From Pseudomonas synxantha BG33R (GTDB lineage: Bacteria > Pseudomonadota > Gammaproteobacteria > Pseudomonadales > Pseudomonadaceae), in contig NZ_CM001514.1 of the NCBI RefSeq assembly GCF_000263715.2, positions 4,839,674 through 4,903,673 of the forward strand: 64,000 bases of DNA, read 5' to 3'. The position numbers and the translations under genes are program-made. Numbering within the stretch: the stretch's first letter is position 1; each line of letters opens with the position of its first letter. This document shows positions 36,177-44,909 of this stretch, in pieces. Under the pieces are notes generated by a model. That model saw only the letters and a list, made by a program, of their open reading frames with translations, had not been told where the DNA came from and ran no database searches.

Positions 36177-37631
36177 ATGGCGTTGCCGACCCTACGCATC
36201 ATCGGTTTCATCATCGGCATCTTCCTGATCACCCTTGCCGTCGCCATGGTCATCCCGATGGCCACCCTGGTGATCTTCGAACGCACCAGCGACCTGCCCT
36301 CATTCCTGTGGGCCAGCCTGATCACCTTTATCGCCGGGTTGGCGCTGGTCATCCCCGGTCGCCCGGAGCATGTGCACTTGCGCCCCCGGGACATGTACCT
36401 GCTGACGGTCAGCAGTTGGGTGGTGGTGTGCATCTTCGCCGCCCTGCCCTTTTTGCTGACCCAGCACATCAGCTACACCGACTCGTTCTTTGAAAGCATG
36501 TCCGGCATCACCGCCACCGGCTCCACCGTGCTGAGCGGCCTGGACAGCATGTCACCGGGCATCCTGATGTGGCGCTCGTTGCTGCACTGGCTCGGGGGTA
36601 TCGGCTTTATCGGCATGGCGGTAGCGATCCTGCCACTGCTGCGTATTGGTGGTATGCGCCTGTTCCAGACCGAATCCTCGGACCGCTCGGAAAAGGTCAT
36701 GCCCCGCTCGCACATGGTGGCGCGGCTGATCGTGGCGGCGTATGTGGGCATCACTATCTTCGGCAGCCTGGCCTTCTGGTGGGCCGGGATGGGCGTATTC
36801 GATGCGATCAACCACGCGATGTCGGCAATTTCCACGGGTGGGTTTTCGACCTCGGATGAGTCCCTCGCGCACTGGAAACAACCTGCGGTGCACTGGGTCG
36901 CGGTGGTGGTGATGATCCTCGGCAGCTTGCCGTTTGCCCTGTATGTGGCGACGTTGCGCGGCAACCGACGGGCGCTGATCAAGGACCAGCAGGTGCAAGG
37001 CTTGCTCGGCCTGTTAATCGTGACCTGGCTGGTACTCGGCACCTGGTATTGGTGGACCACCAACCTGCATTGGCTCGATGCCTTGCGCCATGTGGCGCTG
37101 AACGTAACGTCAGTGGTGACGACTACCGGCTTTGCGCTGGGGGACTACAGCCTGTGGGGCAACTTCTCACTGATGCTGTTCTTCTACCTGGGCTTTATCG
37201 GCGGCTGCTCGGGCTCCACCGCAGGCGGCATCAAGATCTTCCGTTTCCAGGTCGCCTATATCCTGCTCAAGGCCAACTTGAACCAACTGATCCACCCCAG
37301 AGCGGTGATCAAACAGAAGTACAACGGCCATCGCCTGGATGAAGAAATCGTGCGGTCGATTCTGACCTTTTCGTTTTTCTTCGCGATCACCATCTGCGTT
37401 ATCGCCCTGGCCTTGTCACTGCTGGGCGTGGACTGGATGACCGCGCTCACCGGTGCCGCCAGCACCGTGTCCGGCGTCGGCCCGGGCCTGGGTGAAACCA
37501 TCGGCCCGGCCGGTAACTTCGCCACCCTGCCGGATGCGGCCAAATGGATTCTGTCGCTGGGCATGCTGCTGGGGAGACTGGAGATCATTACCGTGTTCGT
37601 GCTGTGTATTCCGGCATTTTGGCGCCACTGA
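36177..37631 (+). CDS. trkH: Trk potassium uptake membrane subunit TrkH
   Basis: A 484-residue TrkH/KtrB channel subunit with repeated M1-P-M2 units. Selectivity-loop glycines appear in TATGSTVLSG, STGGFSTS, TTTGFALGD and TVSGVGPGLGE. It takes up K+ with TrkA, which is not in this window. The 3' end overlaps the convergent AraC-family gene by 44 nt, so the last 14 codons of each are antisense. Confidence 0.94.
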   Translation: MALPTLRIIGFIIGIFLITLAVAMVIPMATLVIFERTSDLPSFLWASLITFIAGLALVIPGRPEHVHLRPRDMYLLTVSSWVVVCIFAALPFLLTQHISYTDSFFESMSGITATGSTVLSGLDSMSPGILMWRSLLHWLGGIGFIGMAVAILPLLRIGGMRLFQTESSDRSEKVMPRSHMVARLIVAAYVGITIFGSLAFWWAGMGVFDAINHAMSAISTGGFSTSDESLAHWKQPAVHWVAVVVMILGSLPFALYVATLRGNRRALIKDQQVQGLLGLLIVTWLVLGTWYWWTTNLHWLDALRHVALNVTSVVTTTGFALGDYSLWGNFSLMLFFYLGFIGGCSGSTAGGIKIFRFQVAYILLKANLNQLIHPRAVIKQKYNGHRLDEEIVRSILTFSFFFAITICVIALALSLLGVDWMTALTGAASTVSGVGPGLGETIGPAGNFATLPDAAKWILSLGMLLGRLEIITVFVLCIPAFWRH

Positions 37632-38646
37632 CCGACGACATTTCCTGCAGCCGTGCCCGGTACTCGCCGGGCGTGGCATTGAACCAGCGGCGAAACGCGC
37701 GGAAGAAGTTGCTCGGGTCGGCGAACCCCAGCAGGTAGGCAATTTCCAGCAAGGTCATGTTCGGCTGCGCCAGGTATTGCTCGGCCAGCTCGCGGCGGGT
37801 GTCATCGAGCAAGGCCTGGAAACTGGTGCCCTCCTCCTGCAAACGTCTTTGCAAGGTACGTTGGGACAGGTGCAGTGTCTGGGCCACCGCTTCGCGCTTG
37901 GGCTCCCCCTGGGGCAGCAGGCGGCACAACACCTGTCGCGCGTTGTGGGTGACGCGACTTTCGGAGAAACGCGCCAGGTACTCACCGGCAAAACGATCGT
38001 GCAATAGCGCCATGGCCTCGTTGGCCGTGGGCAGCGGCGCATCCATGTCGGCTTGCTCGAAGATCAGCGCGTCATAGGGCGCATTGAATTGCAGCGGCGC
38101 ATGGAAGGCCTGTTTGTACGGCGCCAGGTCCGCTGGTTGATCGCCCTGCAGCAGCACTTTGCGCGGTTGCAGGGTGCGCCCGGTAAGCCAGCCGCACAGC
38201 GCCAACGCGCTGGCCAGCGAGGCTTCGGCGCTTTGCCGGGTCGGCGGCAGATGATCGCCATGCACTGTCAGAATCAACGCATAGCCTTCGGGTAAGAGTC
38301 GGAAGCTCAAGTCGGCGCTTTCGGCGATGATGCGCTGGTAGCGCACCAATCGCATAAAGCCTTCAGCCAGGGTGTTGCTGGACATCAGCGCATAACCGGC
38401 CACATGGAACGAGGCCGGCCGCACCACCTTGCCCATGTTCAAGCCAATCGCCGGGTTGCCTGACACCTCCACCGCCCGCTGCCACAGGCGGGTCATGGAA
38501 TCCTGGGGAAAACGCGCGTCCGGGTCACTGAGGGCGGCATAGTCCAGGCCCAGTTGCTTGAACAACGCACGGCAATCCAGGCCGTCCATTTCCAACGCCT
38601 TGACTATCCCCATCGCCCAGCTTGCAGAAGTTGTTCGTTCGCTCAT
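37588..38646 (-). CDS. AraC-family regulator (OruR/ArgR-like layout)
   Basis: A 352-residue regulator with an N-terminal ligand region of the Arabinose_bd type (MGIVKALEMDGLDCRALF onwards) and C-terminal AraC double helix-turn-helix (VAQTLHLSQRTLQRRLQEEG; LLEIAYLLGFADPSNFFRAF). Members often control amino acid, lipid or virulence genes; the target is not evident. It overlaps trkH tail to tail. The region upstream (38647-38807) separates it from a divergent Mpo1-like gene that it might control. Confidence 0.88.
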   Translation of the reverse strand: MSERTTSASWAMGIVKALEMDGLDCRALFKQLGLDYAALSDPDARFPQDSMTRLWQRAVEVSGNPAIGLNMGKVVRPASFHVAGYALMSSNTLAEGFMRLVRYQRIIAESADLSFRLLPEGYALILTVHGDHLPPTRQSAEASLASALALCGWLTGRTLQPRKVLLQGDQPADLAPYKQAFHAPLQFNAPYDALIFEQADMDAPLPTANEAMALLHDRFAGEYLARFSESRVTHNARQVLCRLLPQGEPKREAVAQTLHLSQRTLQRRLQEEGTSFQALLDDTRRELAEQYLAQPNMTLLEIAYLLGFADPSNFFRAFRRWFNATPGEYRARLQEMSSVSGAKMPEYTARTR

Positions 38647-38807
38647 GGCGTCTTCTTATTGAAAGCAGGCTCAAACGGCAGCCAGGAAGCCAAGGATACT
38701 AAAGTGGCATCTATTGTCACTGGCTGATACCAGTGATCACTCTAGACTCAAATAAGCTCCCCGCCGAACACCTGTTGGGCGGCACAACAACCAGAGGGCC
38801 GGGCACC

Positions 38808-39119
38808 GTGGAAAACACCAGGAAATTCAACAGCTTTGCCGAGTTTTACCCGTACTACCTGAGCGAACATGGCAATAGCACCTGCCGGCGCTTGCACTTC
38901 ATCGGCACCACCCTGGTGATCGGCATCCTCGCATACGCCATCGGCCGGGGGTCACTGCTCCTGTTGCTGGCCCTGCCAATCGCAGGCTACACCTTTGCCT
39001 GGATAGGCCACTTCTTTTTCGAAAAGAACCGCCCGGCGACCTTTCAGCACCCGTTCTATAGCTTGCTGGGGGATTTCGTGATGTACCGCGACATGATCCT
39101 GGGCAAGGTACCGTTCTAG
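38808..39119 (+). CDS. Mpo1-like/DUF962 membrane protein
   Basis: A 103-residue DUF962 protein with the family start ENTRKFNSFAEFYPYYLSEH, then two hydrophobic helices (TTLVIGILAYAIG; LLLLLALPIAGYTFAWIGHF) and the FEKNRPATFQHPFYSL block with conserved His residues. The yeast homologue Mpo1 is an Fe(II)-dependent dioxygenase of 2-hydroxy fatty acids, so a similar lipid role is possible. I chose GTG at 38808 because the family sequence starts there; a longer frame from 38733 has an unrelated N-terminus. Confidence 0.82.
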   Translation: MENTRKFNSFAEFYPYYLSEHGNSTCRRLHFIGTTLVIGILAYAIGRGSLLLLLALPIAGYTFAWIGHFFFEKNRPATFQHPFYSLLGDFVMYRDMILGKVPF

Positions 39120-39276
39120 GGTGTGACCTCATGTCACTTGCGTCGCAAGCATGAAAAATTATGCATCCGCCGAGATAAAAGTCTTTTTGTCATTTACGGT
39201 GCTGTATCCTGCCAAGGCTTTTTGAGAGCGCGCAATCACCTGCGATTGAAAACAGACCTTGCGAGGAGCGACGACG

Positions 39277-39405
39277 ATGCACGAGATACCTAATCTCCCC
39301 TTCCCAAGCCTGCACCCAACCGAGCAGCCAACACCGCAGCAGGCCAGCAACAAGCAGCCTGCGACCAAAGAAGCAAAACCAGTCGACAGCAAACGCCAAG
39401 ACTGA
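39277..39405 (+). CDS. Tiny hypothetical protein, 42 aa, Pro/Gln/Lys-rich
   Basis: A 42-residue reading frame beginning MHEIPNLPFPSLHP and ending KPVDSKRQD, with a strong GAGGAG site 9 nt before the ATG. It is low complexity (Pro, Gln, Thr, Lys), probably disordered, with no signal or membrane segment. The good ribosome site and a following perfect hairpin (39421-39452) argue for a real gene; I recognise no family. Confidence 0.5.
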   Translation: MHEIPNLPFPSLHPTEQPTPQQASNKQPATKEAKPVDSKRQD

Positions 39406-39420
39406 CGCCGTACCAGACCG

Positions 39421-39452
39421 TGTGGAAAGCGCACCTTTGAGCGCTTTCCACA
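39421..39452. terminator. Perfect 12-bp hairpin
   Basis: TGTGGAAAGCGC-ACCTTTGA-GCGCTTTCCACA between two tiny genes. No T run follows, so it could be a transcription pause, RNA-processing site or operator rather than a classic terminator. Confidence 0.5.
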
Positions 39453-39479
39453 CTGCCTGAATCATTCGAGACGCTCATC

Positions 39480-39662
39480 ATGACCACAACCCTTCCCGAT
39501 ACGCCGGACGCCGCCGTGCTCGACGCTGCCTTGCAGATGGTCGAAGTCTGGAACCGCCTCAGTGCCGACAAGCAAGCGGCACTGCTCAAGCGCTTCGGCA
39601 CCCAGGAAAACGCCCTGGCAGCCCTGGTGACGACTCAATTGCTGGCTCCCGCCCACGCCTGA
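39480..39662 (+). CDS. Small hypothetical protein, 60 aa
   Basis: A 60-residue, predicted helical, alanine/leucine-rich protein starting [18 protein letters not shown]. No signal peptide or known motif. The ribosome site is weak. Codon use is typical of the genome, and it lies between the 42-residue gene and an MFS gene in the same direction. It could be a small regulatory or granule-associated protein, but nothing in the sequence proves this. Confidence 0.55.
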   Translation: MTTTLPDTPDAAVLDAALQMVEVWNRLSADKQAALLKRFGTQENALAALVTTQLLAPAHA

Positions 39663-39765
39663 TGCATCTTTGCTCCGAGGTTTTACATTTTTGCCGCCCT
39701 GCCCGGCCTGCGCGCCGGTATCATTAGCAGCCTATCTTTACCTGCTGCGACAGTGGACGTCTCCC

Positions 39766-40962
39766 ATGCCAGATACCCAGCGACCCATGGCCGTCACGCT
39801 GCAAGTCGTTTCCATCGTGCTGTTTACCTTTATCGGCTACCTGAATATCGGCATCCCCCTGGCTGTATTGCCGGGCTACGTGCATAGCCAATTGGGCTAT
39901 GGCGCCGTGATCGCCGGGCTGGTCATCAGCGTGCAATACCTGGCGACCCTGTTGAGCCGCCCCTATGCCGGCAAGATTATCGACAACCTGGGCAGCAAGC
40001 GCGCCGTGCTGATTGGCCTGGTGGGCTGCGGTTCAAGTGGCGTGTTCATGTTGCTGGCGGCGTGGTTCTCCAGCCTGCCGGCAGTGAGCCTGGGCAGCCT
40101 GTTGATCGGTCGACTGGTGCTGGGCAGCGCCGAAAGCCTGGTGGGGTCCGGCGCAATCGGCTGGGGCATCGGCCGCGTGGGCGCGGCGAACACCGCCAAA
40201 GTCATCTCCTGGAACGGTATTGCCAGCTACGGCGCGCTGGCGGTCGGCGCACCACTGGGGGTGCTGTTGGTCAGTCGTTTCGGGCTGTGGAGCATGGGCG
40301 TGAGCATCATTCTGCTCGCCGTGCTGGGCGTGTTGTTGGCCTGGAAAAAACAAGCCGCGCCGATTGTGCCCGGCGTACGTCTGCCGTTCATGAATGTGCT
40401 GGGCCGCGTGTTGCCACACGGTTGCGCGCTGGCGCTGGGCTCCATCGGCTTTGGCACCATCGCCACCTTTATCACCCTGTATTACACCACCCAGCACTGG
40501 GATAACGCGGTGTGGGCCTTGAGCCTGTTCGGCGCCAGTTTTATCGGCGCACGCTTGCTGTTTGGCAATTTGATCAACCGTATTGGCGGCTTTCGTGTCG
40601 CGATTGCTTGCCTGTCGGTAGAAGTCCTCGGCCTGCTGTTGCTGTGGCTGGCGCCGGATGCCCAACTGGCGCTGGCTGGCGCGGCGTTGAGCGGCTTCGG
40701 CTTTTCCCTGGTATTTCCGGCGCTGGGCGTGGAGGCGGTCAACCTGGTGCCCGCCTCCAGCCGTGGCTCGGCGGTAGGCGCCTATTCACTGTTTATCGAC
40801 TTGTCCCTGGGCATCACCGGGCCACTGGCGGGCGCCGTGGCAGCAGGTTTCGGCTTTGCATCGATCTTCCTGTTCGCCGCCCTCGCCGCCGCCGCCGGTT
40901 TGCTGCTGAGTCTGTACCTGTACCGCCAGGCACCCAAGGCCCGGGAAACGCGCGACGCCTAG
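39766..40962 (+). CDS. MFS transporter, YhhS/YfcJ-like
   Basis: A 398-residue, 12-helix major facilitator protein of the YhhS/YfcJ drug-resistance group, with motif A-like [16 protein letters not shown] between helices 2 and 3. The ATG at 39766 ([10 protein letters not shown]) gives the family length; an upstream extension inside the intergenic DNA is not credible. Its stop codon overlaps the stop of the convergent arfB gene. The substrate is unknown. Confidence 0.85.
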   Translation: MPDTQRPMAVTLQVVSIVLFTFIGYLNIGIPLAVLPGYVHSQLGYGAVIAGLVISVQYLATLLSRPYAGKIIDNLGSKRAVLIGLVGCGSSGVFMLLAAWFSSLPAVSLGSLLIGRLVLGSAESLVGSGAIGWGIGRVGAANTAKVISWNGIASYGALAVGAPLGVLLVSRFGLWSMGVSIILLAVLGVLLAWKKQAAPIVPGVRLPFMNVLGRVLPHGCALALGSIGFGTIATFITLYYTTQHWDNAVWALSLFGASFIGARLLFGNLINRIGGFRVAIACLSVEVLGLLLLWLAPDAQLALAGAALSGFGFSLVFPALGVEAVNLVPASSRGSAVGAYSLFIDLSLGITGPLAGAVAAGFGFASIFLFAALAAAAGLLLSLYLYRQAPKARETRDA

Positions 40963-41372
40963 AAGTCGACCTTGCCTCGCCCGGCCTTGATGCTGCCGCG
41001 CTTGGTCTTGGACTCCAGGCGGCGCTTCTTGGACCCCAGGGTGGGCTTGGTCGGACGGCGCTTTTTCTCGACCTTGGTGGCGCTCTGGATCAACTCCACC
41101 AGGCGCTCCAACGCATCGGCACGATTCTGCTCCTGGGTACGGTATTGCTGGGCCTTGAGCACCAGCACACCTTCGCTGGTAATACGGCTGTCGCGCAGCG
41201 CCAGCAGGCGCTCCTTGTAGAACTCCGGCAAGGACGAGGCTGGAATGTCAAAACGCAGGTGCACTGCGCTCGACACCTTGTTGACGTTCTGACCACCGGC
41301 GCCCTGGGCGCGGATCGCGGTCAGCTCGATCTCGGCATCGGGCAACTGTACGTTGTTGGAAATCACCAGCAT
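40959..41372 (-). CDS. arfB: Alternative ribosome-rescue factor ArfB
   Basis: A 137-residue release-factor-like peptidyl-tRNA hydrolase. The catalytic GGQ (26-28, in [13 protein letters not shown]) and a basic C-terminal tail ([20 protein letters not shown]) that enters the empty mRNA channel are both present. It frees ribosomes stalled on truncated mRNA. The ATG at 41372 (MLVISNNVQ) is the family start; an ATG three codons upstream is the alternative. It overlaps the MFS gene by 4 nt at the stop codons. Confidence 0.94.
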   Translation of the reverse strand: MLVISNNVQLPDAEIELTAIRAQGAGGQNVNKVSSAVHLRFDIPASSLPEFYKERLLALRDSRITSEGVLVLKAQQYRTQEQNRADALERLVELIQSATKVEKKRRPTKPTLGSKKRRLESKTKRGSIKAGRGKVDF

Positions 41373-41435
41373 GAGTAACACGGTCCTCCGGAAGAAGCCC
41401 TAGGATACGCGAATGCACCTTGGCCATCCCCTCAA

Positions 41436-41461
41436 ACAACAAACCCGGCACAAGGCCGGGT
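41436..41461 (-). terminator. Terminator of the AroP gene
   Basis: On the minus strand a 7-bp stem (ACCCGGC/GCCGGGT) is followed by TTGTTGTTT, 20 nt after the stop codon. Confidence 0.75.
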
Positions 41462-41481
41462 CTGCTTAACAACATTGACGC

Positions 41482-42900
41482 TTACTTCACCGCAGGGACC
41501 GCCATATCCATGGACTGCTGCGCCCGCTTGTTCTTGACCCAGTAACACACGCCCATGAACGCCACCCACACCGGGATCGCGTACACCGAGCGGTCAATGC
41601 CCGGAATCATCAACATGGTGCCCAGGATAAACACCACGAACGCCACGCAGATAATGTTGCCATACGGATACCACAGCGCCTTGAACAGCGGCACCTGGCC
41701 GGTGCGGTTCATGTGCTGGCGGAACTTGAAGTGCGAGAAGCTGATCATCGCCCAGTTGATCACCAGCGTGGCCACCACCAGCGACATCAGCAGTTCCAGC
41801 GCGTTATGGGGCATCAGGTAGTTCATCAGCACCGCCACCAGGGTGATCGCTGCCGAGGCCAGGATCGAGCGCACCGGCACGCCACGCTTGTCGATCTTCG
41901 CCAGGGCCTTGGGCGCGTCGCCCTGCTCGGCCATGCCCAGCAACATACGGCTATTGCAGTAGGTGCCGCTGTTGTACACCGACAGCGCCGCCGTCAGCAC
42001 CACGAAGTTGAGGATATGCGCGGCGGTATTGCTGCCCAGCATCGAGAACACCTGCACGAACGGGCTGCCACTGTAGGCATCGCCGGAGGCGTTGAGGGTC
42101 GCCAGCAGGCTGTCCCACGGCGTCAGCGACAACAGCACCACCAGAGCGCCGATGTAGAAAATCAGGATACGGTAGATCACCTGATTGATCGCCTTGGGGA
42201 TCACGGTGCGTGGTTGATCGGCTTCGGCAGCGGTAAAACCGAGCATTTCCAGGCCGCCGAACGAGAACATGATGATCGCCATGGCCATCACCAACCCGCC
42301 AACACCATGGGGGAAAAACCCGCCGTGGTCCCACAGGTTGCTCACCGAGGCTTGCGGGCCGCCGCTGCCACTGACCAGCAGATAGCTGCCCAGGGCAATC
42401 ATGCCAACGATTGCCACCACCTTGATGATGGCAAACCAGAACTCGGCTTCACCGAAGACCTTGACGTTGGCCAGGTTGATCACGTTGATCAGCACGAAAA
42501 AGGCCGCCGCAGACACCCAGGTCGGGATCTCCGGCCACCAGTAGTGCACGTATTTGCCGACAGCGGTCAGCTCCGACATACCCACCAGAATGTAAAGAAT
42601 CCAGCAGTTCCAGCCCGACAGAAAGCCGGCGAAACCGCCCCAGTATTTGTGGGCAAAATGGCTGAACGAACCGGCTACCGGCTCCTCGACGATCATCTCG
42701 CCGAGCTGGCGCATGATCATGAAGGCGATAAAGCCGCAGATGGCATAGCCCAGGATCATCGACGGGCCGGCGGATTTGAGCACCCCGGCCGAGCCCAGGA
42801 ACAGGCCGGTGCCGATGGCGCCACCGAGGGCGATCAACTGGATATGCCGATTTTTCAGGCCGCGTTTCAGCTCGCCTGAAGAGGAATGGGTTCCACTCAT
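41482..42900 (-). CDS. aroP: Aromatic amino acid permease, AroP-type
   Basis: A 472-residue APC-family amino acid transporter with 12 helices. The sequence follows E. coli AroP closely by eye (GGAIGTGLFLG near the N-terminus, FIMRQLGEM-like block as MIMRQLGEMIVEEPVAGSF, GWNCWILYILVGMSELTA, SFGGLEMLGFTAAEA). Uptake of Phe, Tyr and Trp is the likely role; related GABA or proline permeases are less similar. About 650 nt upstream is without a gene. A terminator follows. Confidence 0.88.
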   Translation of the reverse strand: MSGTHSSSGELKRGLKNRHIQLIALGGAIGTGLFLGSAGVLKSAGPSMILGYAICGFIAFMIMRQLGEMIVEEPVAGSFSHFAHKYWGGFAGFLSGWNCWILYILVGMSELTAVGKYVHYWWPEIPTWVSAAAFFVLINVINLANVKVFGEAEFWFAIIKVVAIVGMIALGSYLLVSGSGGPQASVSNLWDHGGFFPHGVGGLVMAMAIIMFSFGGLEMLGFTAAEADQPRTVIPKAINQVIYRILIFYIGALVVLLSLTPWDSLLATLNASGDAYSGSPFVQVFSMLGSNTAAHILNFVVLTAALSVYNSGTYCNSRMLLGMAEQGDAPKALAKIDKRGVPVRSILASAAITLVAVLMNYLMPHNALELLMSLVVATLVINWAMISFSHFKFRQHMNRTGQVPLFKALWYPYGNIICVAFVVFILGTMLMIPGIDRSVYAIPVWVAFMGVCYWVKNKRAQQSMDMAVPAVK

Positions 42901-43547
42901 GAAAGGGTCTCACGCAAGGTTTGAGGATATGAATGCAGGTTGCTGCCTTGAATTACCGACTCAAGCAGCGCCGCTCAAACCCCGGCGCAGGCACCAGGAG
43001 TACAGCGTCTTTCTAACGGTCATGCGTCACCTGTTTGTTTTTATCTGTGACGAAATCGAACCCGTCCGGCTCGTGGCCAGGCGGAATGATCAGGGGGATC
43101 GAACCCTGAGGTCTTGGCCTTTTGCGTGGGTACGCAAGGGGAGTCACAGTAAAACGCGGCGCATTGTACACCGCTCGACAGCTTCGGCACGCCCCAACAG
43201 AGTGCACGCGACAAACTGTCAGCTAATCCTTACAGCTACAGGTCGCCCAAGACTCTCGGGGCAAATGCGTAAACTTATCGTTACGATGCGGAAATGCTGC
43301 GTTACAGCCAGGTTTTACGGACAGCCAACGGAAAATTGTCAGTGTGAATTTTCTGAATAAACGGTTCAGCCAATTAGCTGTTTTTTCTGAATAAAAAATA
43401 GCTCGCCAAAAACAGAAGAAAAAATCCAAATGAAACCGTGTCAATAAATTTTTTGCATTTTGAAACACTCTCTTCTAGGTTCTTTCCACTTGCCCGCGAA
43501 GCCCGCGGGCAAGCCGTTCTCAATCAACGTCCTCTAGGAGATACACC
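42901..43547. other. Gene-poor spacer between divergent aroP and the 45-aa peptide gene
   Basis: No credible gene is seen in these 647 nt. The left part is GC-rich aroP leader. From about 43330 the DNA turns AT-rich, with two TTTTCTGAATAAA copies, a long A/T palindrome (43376-43403: AGCTGTTTTTT/AAAAAATAGCT) and then a 10-bp GC hairpin (43489-43513). It probably holds the promoter and leader of the peptide gene. Confidence 0.55.
43489..43513 (+). promoter_or_regulatory. Leader hairpin of the peptide gene
   Basis: CTTGCCCGCG-AAGCC-CGCGGGCAAG is a perfect 10-bp stem 34 nt before the ATG at 43548. It may be an attenuator, an mRNA stabiliser or a REP-derived remnant. Confidence 0.5.
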
Positions 43548-43685
43548 ATGCAAGCACTGGAAAAAGACCTGGAAACCGAACTGCAACTCGACGATTGGTT
43601 TGAAGCGCCGACCCATGAGGCCGCCGTTGAAATGATGCAAGCCGATGCCGTTGTGCCTTTCGGCACCGCGATGTGGCCTTTCTAA
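43548..43685 (+). CDS. 45-aa peptide, possible precursor/leader-type peptide
   Basis: A 45-residue gene with AGGAG 8 nt before the ATG. The N-terminal 30 residues are acidic and amphipathic (LEKDLETELQLDDWFEAP), the C-terminal 12 are hydrophobic and end PFGTAMWPF. An acidic leader plus a short aromatic/Pro core is the look of ribosomally made peptide precursors; it is not PqqA. The next gene, 73 nt downstream, encodes an M29/NicX-fold metalloenzyme, and both lie alone between divergent and convergent neighbours. The gene is credible; the role is inferred from layout only. Confidence 0.65.
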   Translation: MQALEKDLETELQLDDWFEAPTHEAAVEMMQADAVVPFGTAMWPF

Positions 43686-43758
43686 TACCCGGCAGGCATC
43701 CGGCAGGTGCTGTGCACGGCACCTGCCCCCTTACCCAAGGCACAGAAGGACACCCGTC

Positions 43759-44718
43759 ATGGACAAGGCCCGCGCCGTCGAACACTTTCTCTACTATCTT
43801 GCTCACCATCCGGCCCTCCAGGGCCTGAGTCGCCCCAACGTGCTGCTGGGCCATACCGAACGCTACGACGCCATCGCCCAGGCAATCACCCACGGCAGCG
43901 CCGCCCGCTTCAACTTCCAGTTGCAACGCCTGGACCTGGCTCCCAGCGAAGCCTTGGTGCAAGCCATCGAAGCCTGTGACCTGTACCTGTTTCTCTACGA
44001 CTCCTCCACCCTGCCCAACCCACGCGCCGAAGGCCCGGACTTTATCCGCGCCCTGCACGGCGTGATGGCCGAGCACTGGAAGAAATCCCTGCTATTCAAG
44101 GATTATGGTGATTACTTCTACGACACCTTCAGCGTCGAGCCACAGCGTATTGCCGACCTTAACGCCACGCTGATCCGACGCATGTCCCAGGCCAATGTAC
44201 TGAGCTTTACCGACAAGCACGGTTCACGTCTTGAAGCGCCGATGAGCAGCATCAAGAAGTGGACCAATATCAACGGCGTCGGCAACCACGACCTGGCCCC
44301 CGGCGAAATCGCCACCCACAGTGAAGCCATCAACGGCCAGGTGCGGTTTGTGGGTACCTTCCTCAGCACTATTCCGTTTGCGCGCAAATACGGCGTGCTG
44401 CAATCACCGCTGGAATTGTGGATCGAGAACTCGACCATTTGCAGCGTGGCCAGCGACGTGCCGGGGCTGGCGGATGATTTCAACAAGTACCTGAATGCCA
44501 ACCCGTCCAACCGTCGGGTGGAGGAGCTAGGGATTGGCACCAACGAAGGGGTCAAGGATCTTTATGCGCGCAATGCCGGGTTCGAGGAGCGCCATTGCGG
44601 GCTGCACCTGGGCCTGGGCGGCGGGCAGAAAGGCAGTCATCACTTGGATTTGATCTTTGCCAGTGGGGTGTTGGCGCTGGATGACAAGCCGGTGTTTGAT
44701 GGCTCCTTTGCCTTTTAA
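43759..44718 (+). CDS. M29 aminopeptidase/NicX-fold metalloenzyme
   Basis: A 319-residue protein related to family M29 leucyl aminopeptidases and the homologous 2,5-dihydroxypyridine dioxygenase NicX. The metal-site region is visible: PGEIATHSEA (181-190), EELGIGTNEGV (255-265), ERHCGLHLGLGGG (277-289) and SHHLDLIF with H295-x-D297 (293-300). It is shorter than M29 peptidases (about 410), lacking part of the N-terminus, closer to NicX. Either peptidase or ring-opening oxygenase activity is possible. AGAAGGAC precedes the ATG at 43759. It probably shares a transcript with the 45-residue peptide. Confidence 0.8.
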   Translation: MDKARAVEHFLYYLAHHPALQGLSRPNVLLGHTERYDAIAQAITHGSAARFNFQLQRLDLAPSEALVQAIEACDLYLFLYDSSTLPNPRAEGPDFIRALHGVMAEHWKKSLLFKDYGDYFYDTFSVEPQRIADLNATLIRRMSQANVLSFTDKHGSRLEAPMSSIKKWTNINGVGNHDLAPGEIATHSEAINGQVRFVGTFLSTIPFARKYGVLQSPLELWIENSTICSVASDVPGLADDFNKYLNANPSNRRVEELGIGTNEGVKDLYARNAGFEERHCGLHLGLGGGQKGSHHLDLIFASGVLALDDKPVFDGSFAF

Positions 44719-44743
44719 AAGATCATCAGACGTGTAGATATCC

Positions 44744-44835
44744 CTGTGGGAGCCAGGCTTGCCCGCGTTAGCGGTGGGTCAGTTAGCACAAAGGTGACTG
44801 GCACACCGCTATCGCAGGCAAGCCAGCTCCCACAG
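44744..44835. repeat. REPIN after the metalloenzyme gene
   Basis: CTGTGGGAGCCAGGCTTGCC and the complement TATCGCAGGCAAGCCAGCTC region bound a 92-bp inverted pair. Immediately left is GTGTAGATATCCC, a near copy of the GTGTAGATACCC end of the nested element at 9329-9339. Confidence 0.85.
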
Positions 44836-44860
44836 TTGATTGCATTTCAAATTCAGATCA

Positions 44861-44894
44861 AAAAAAACGCCAACCCTAGGGTTGGCGTTTTTAT
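44861..44894. terminator. Bidirectional terminator of rluB
   Basis: ACGCCAACCCT/AGGGTTGGCGT is a perfect 11+11 palindrome flanked by seven A on the left and five T on the right, 16 nt after the rluB stop. It can stop transcription from both sides. Confidence 0.92.
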
Positions 44895-44909
44895 GCAGCG
44901 CTTAACGCA

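Noticed and set aside
43080..43106. tRNA-like T-arm (CAGGGTTCGATCC on the minus strand)
   Set aside because: The stem and loop lengths do not fit a tRNA T-arm, and no anticodon arm, D-arm or correctly spaced acceptor stem surrounds it.
43223..43468. 81-codon open frame in the AT-rich spacer
   Set aside because: No ribosome site, Phe/Arg-rich odd composition, and it crosses the palindromes in the presumed promoter.
43548..43685. PqqA-type precursor
   Set aside because: The conserved Glu-x3-Tyr of PqqA is absent and no pqq genes are nearby.
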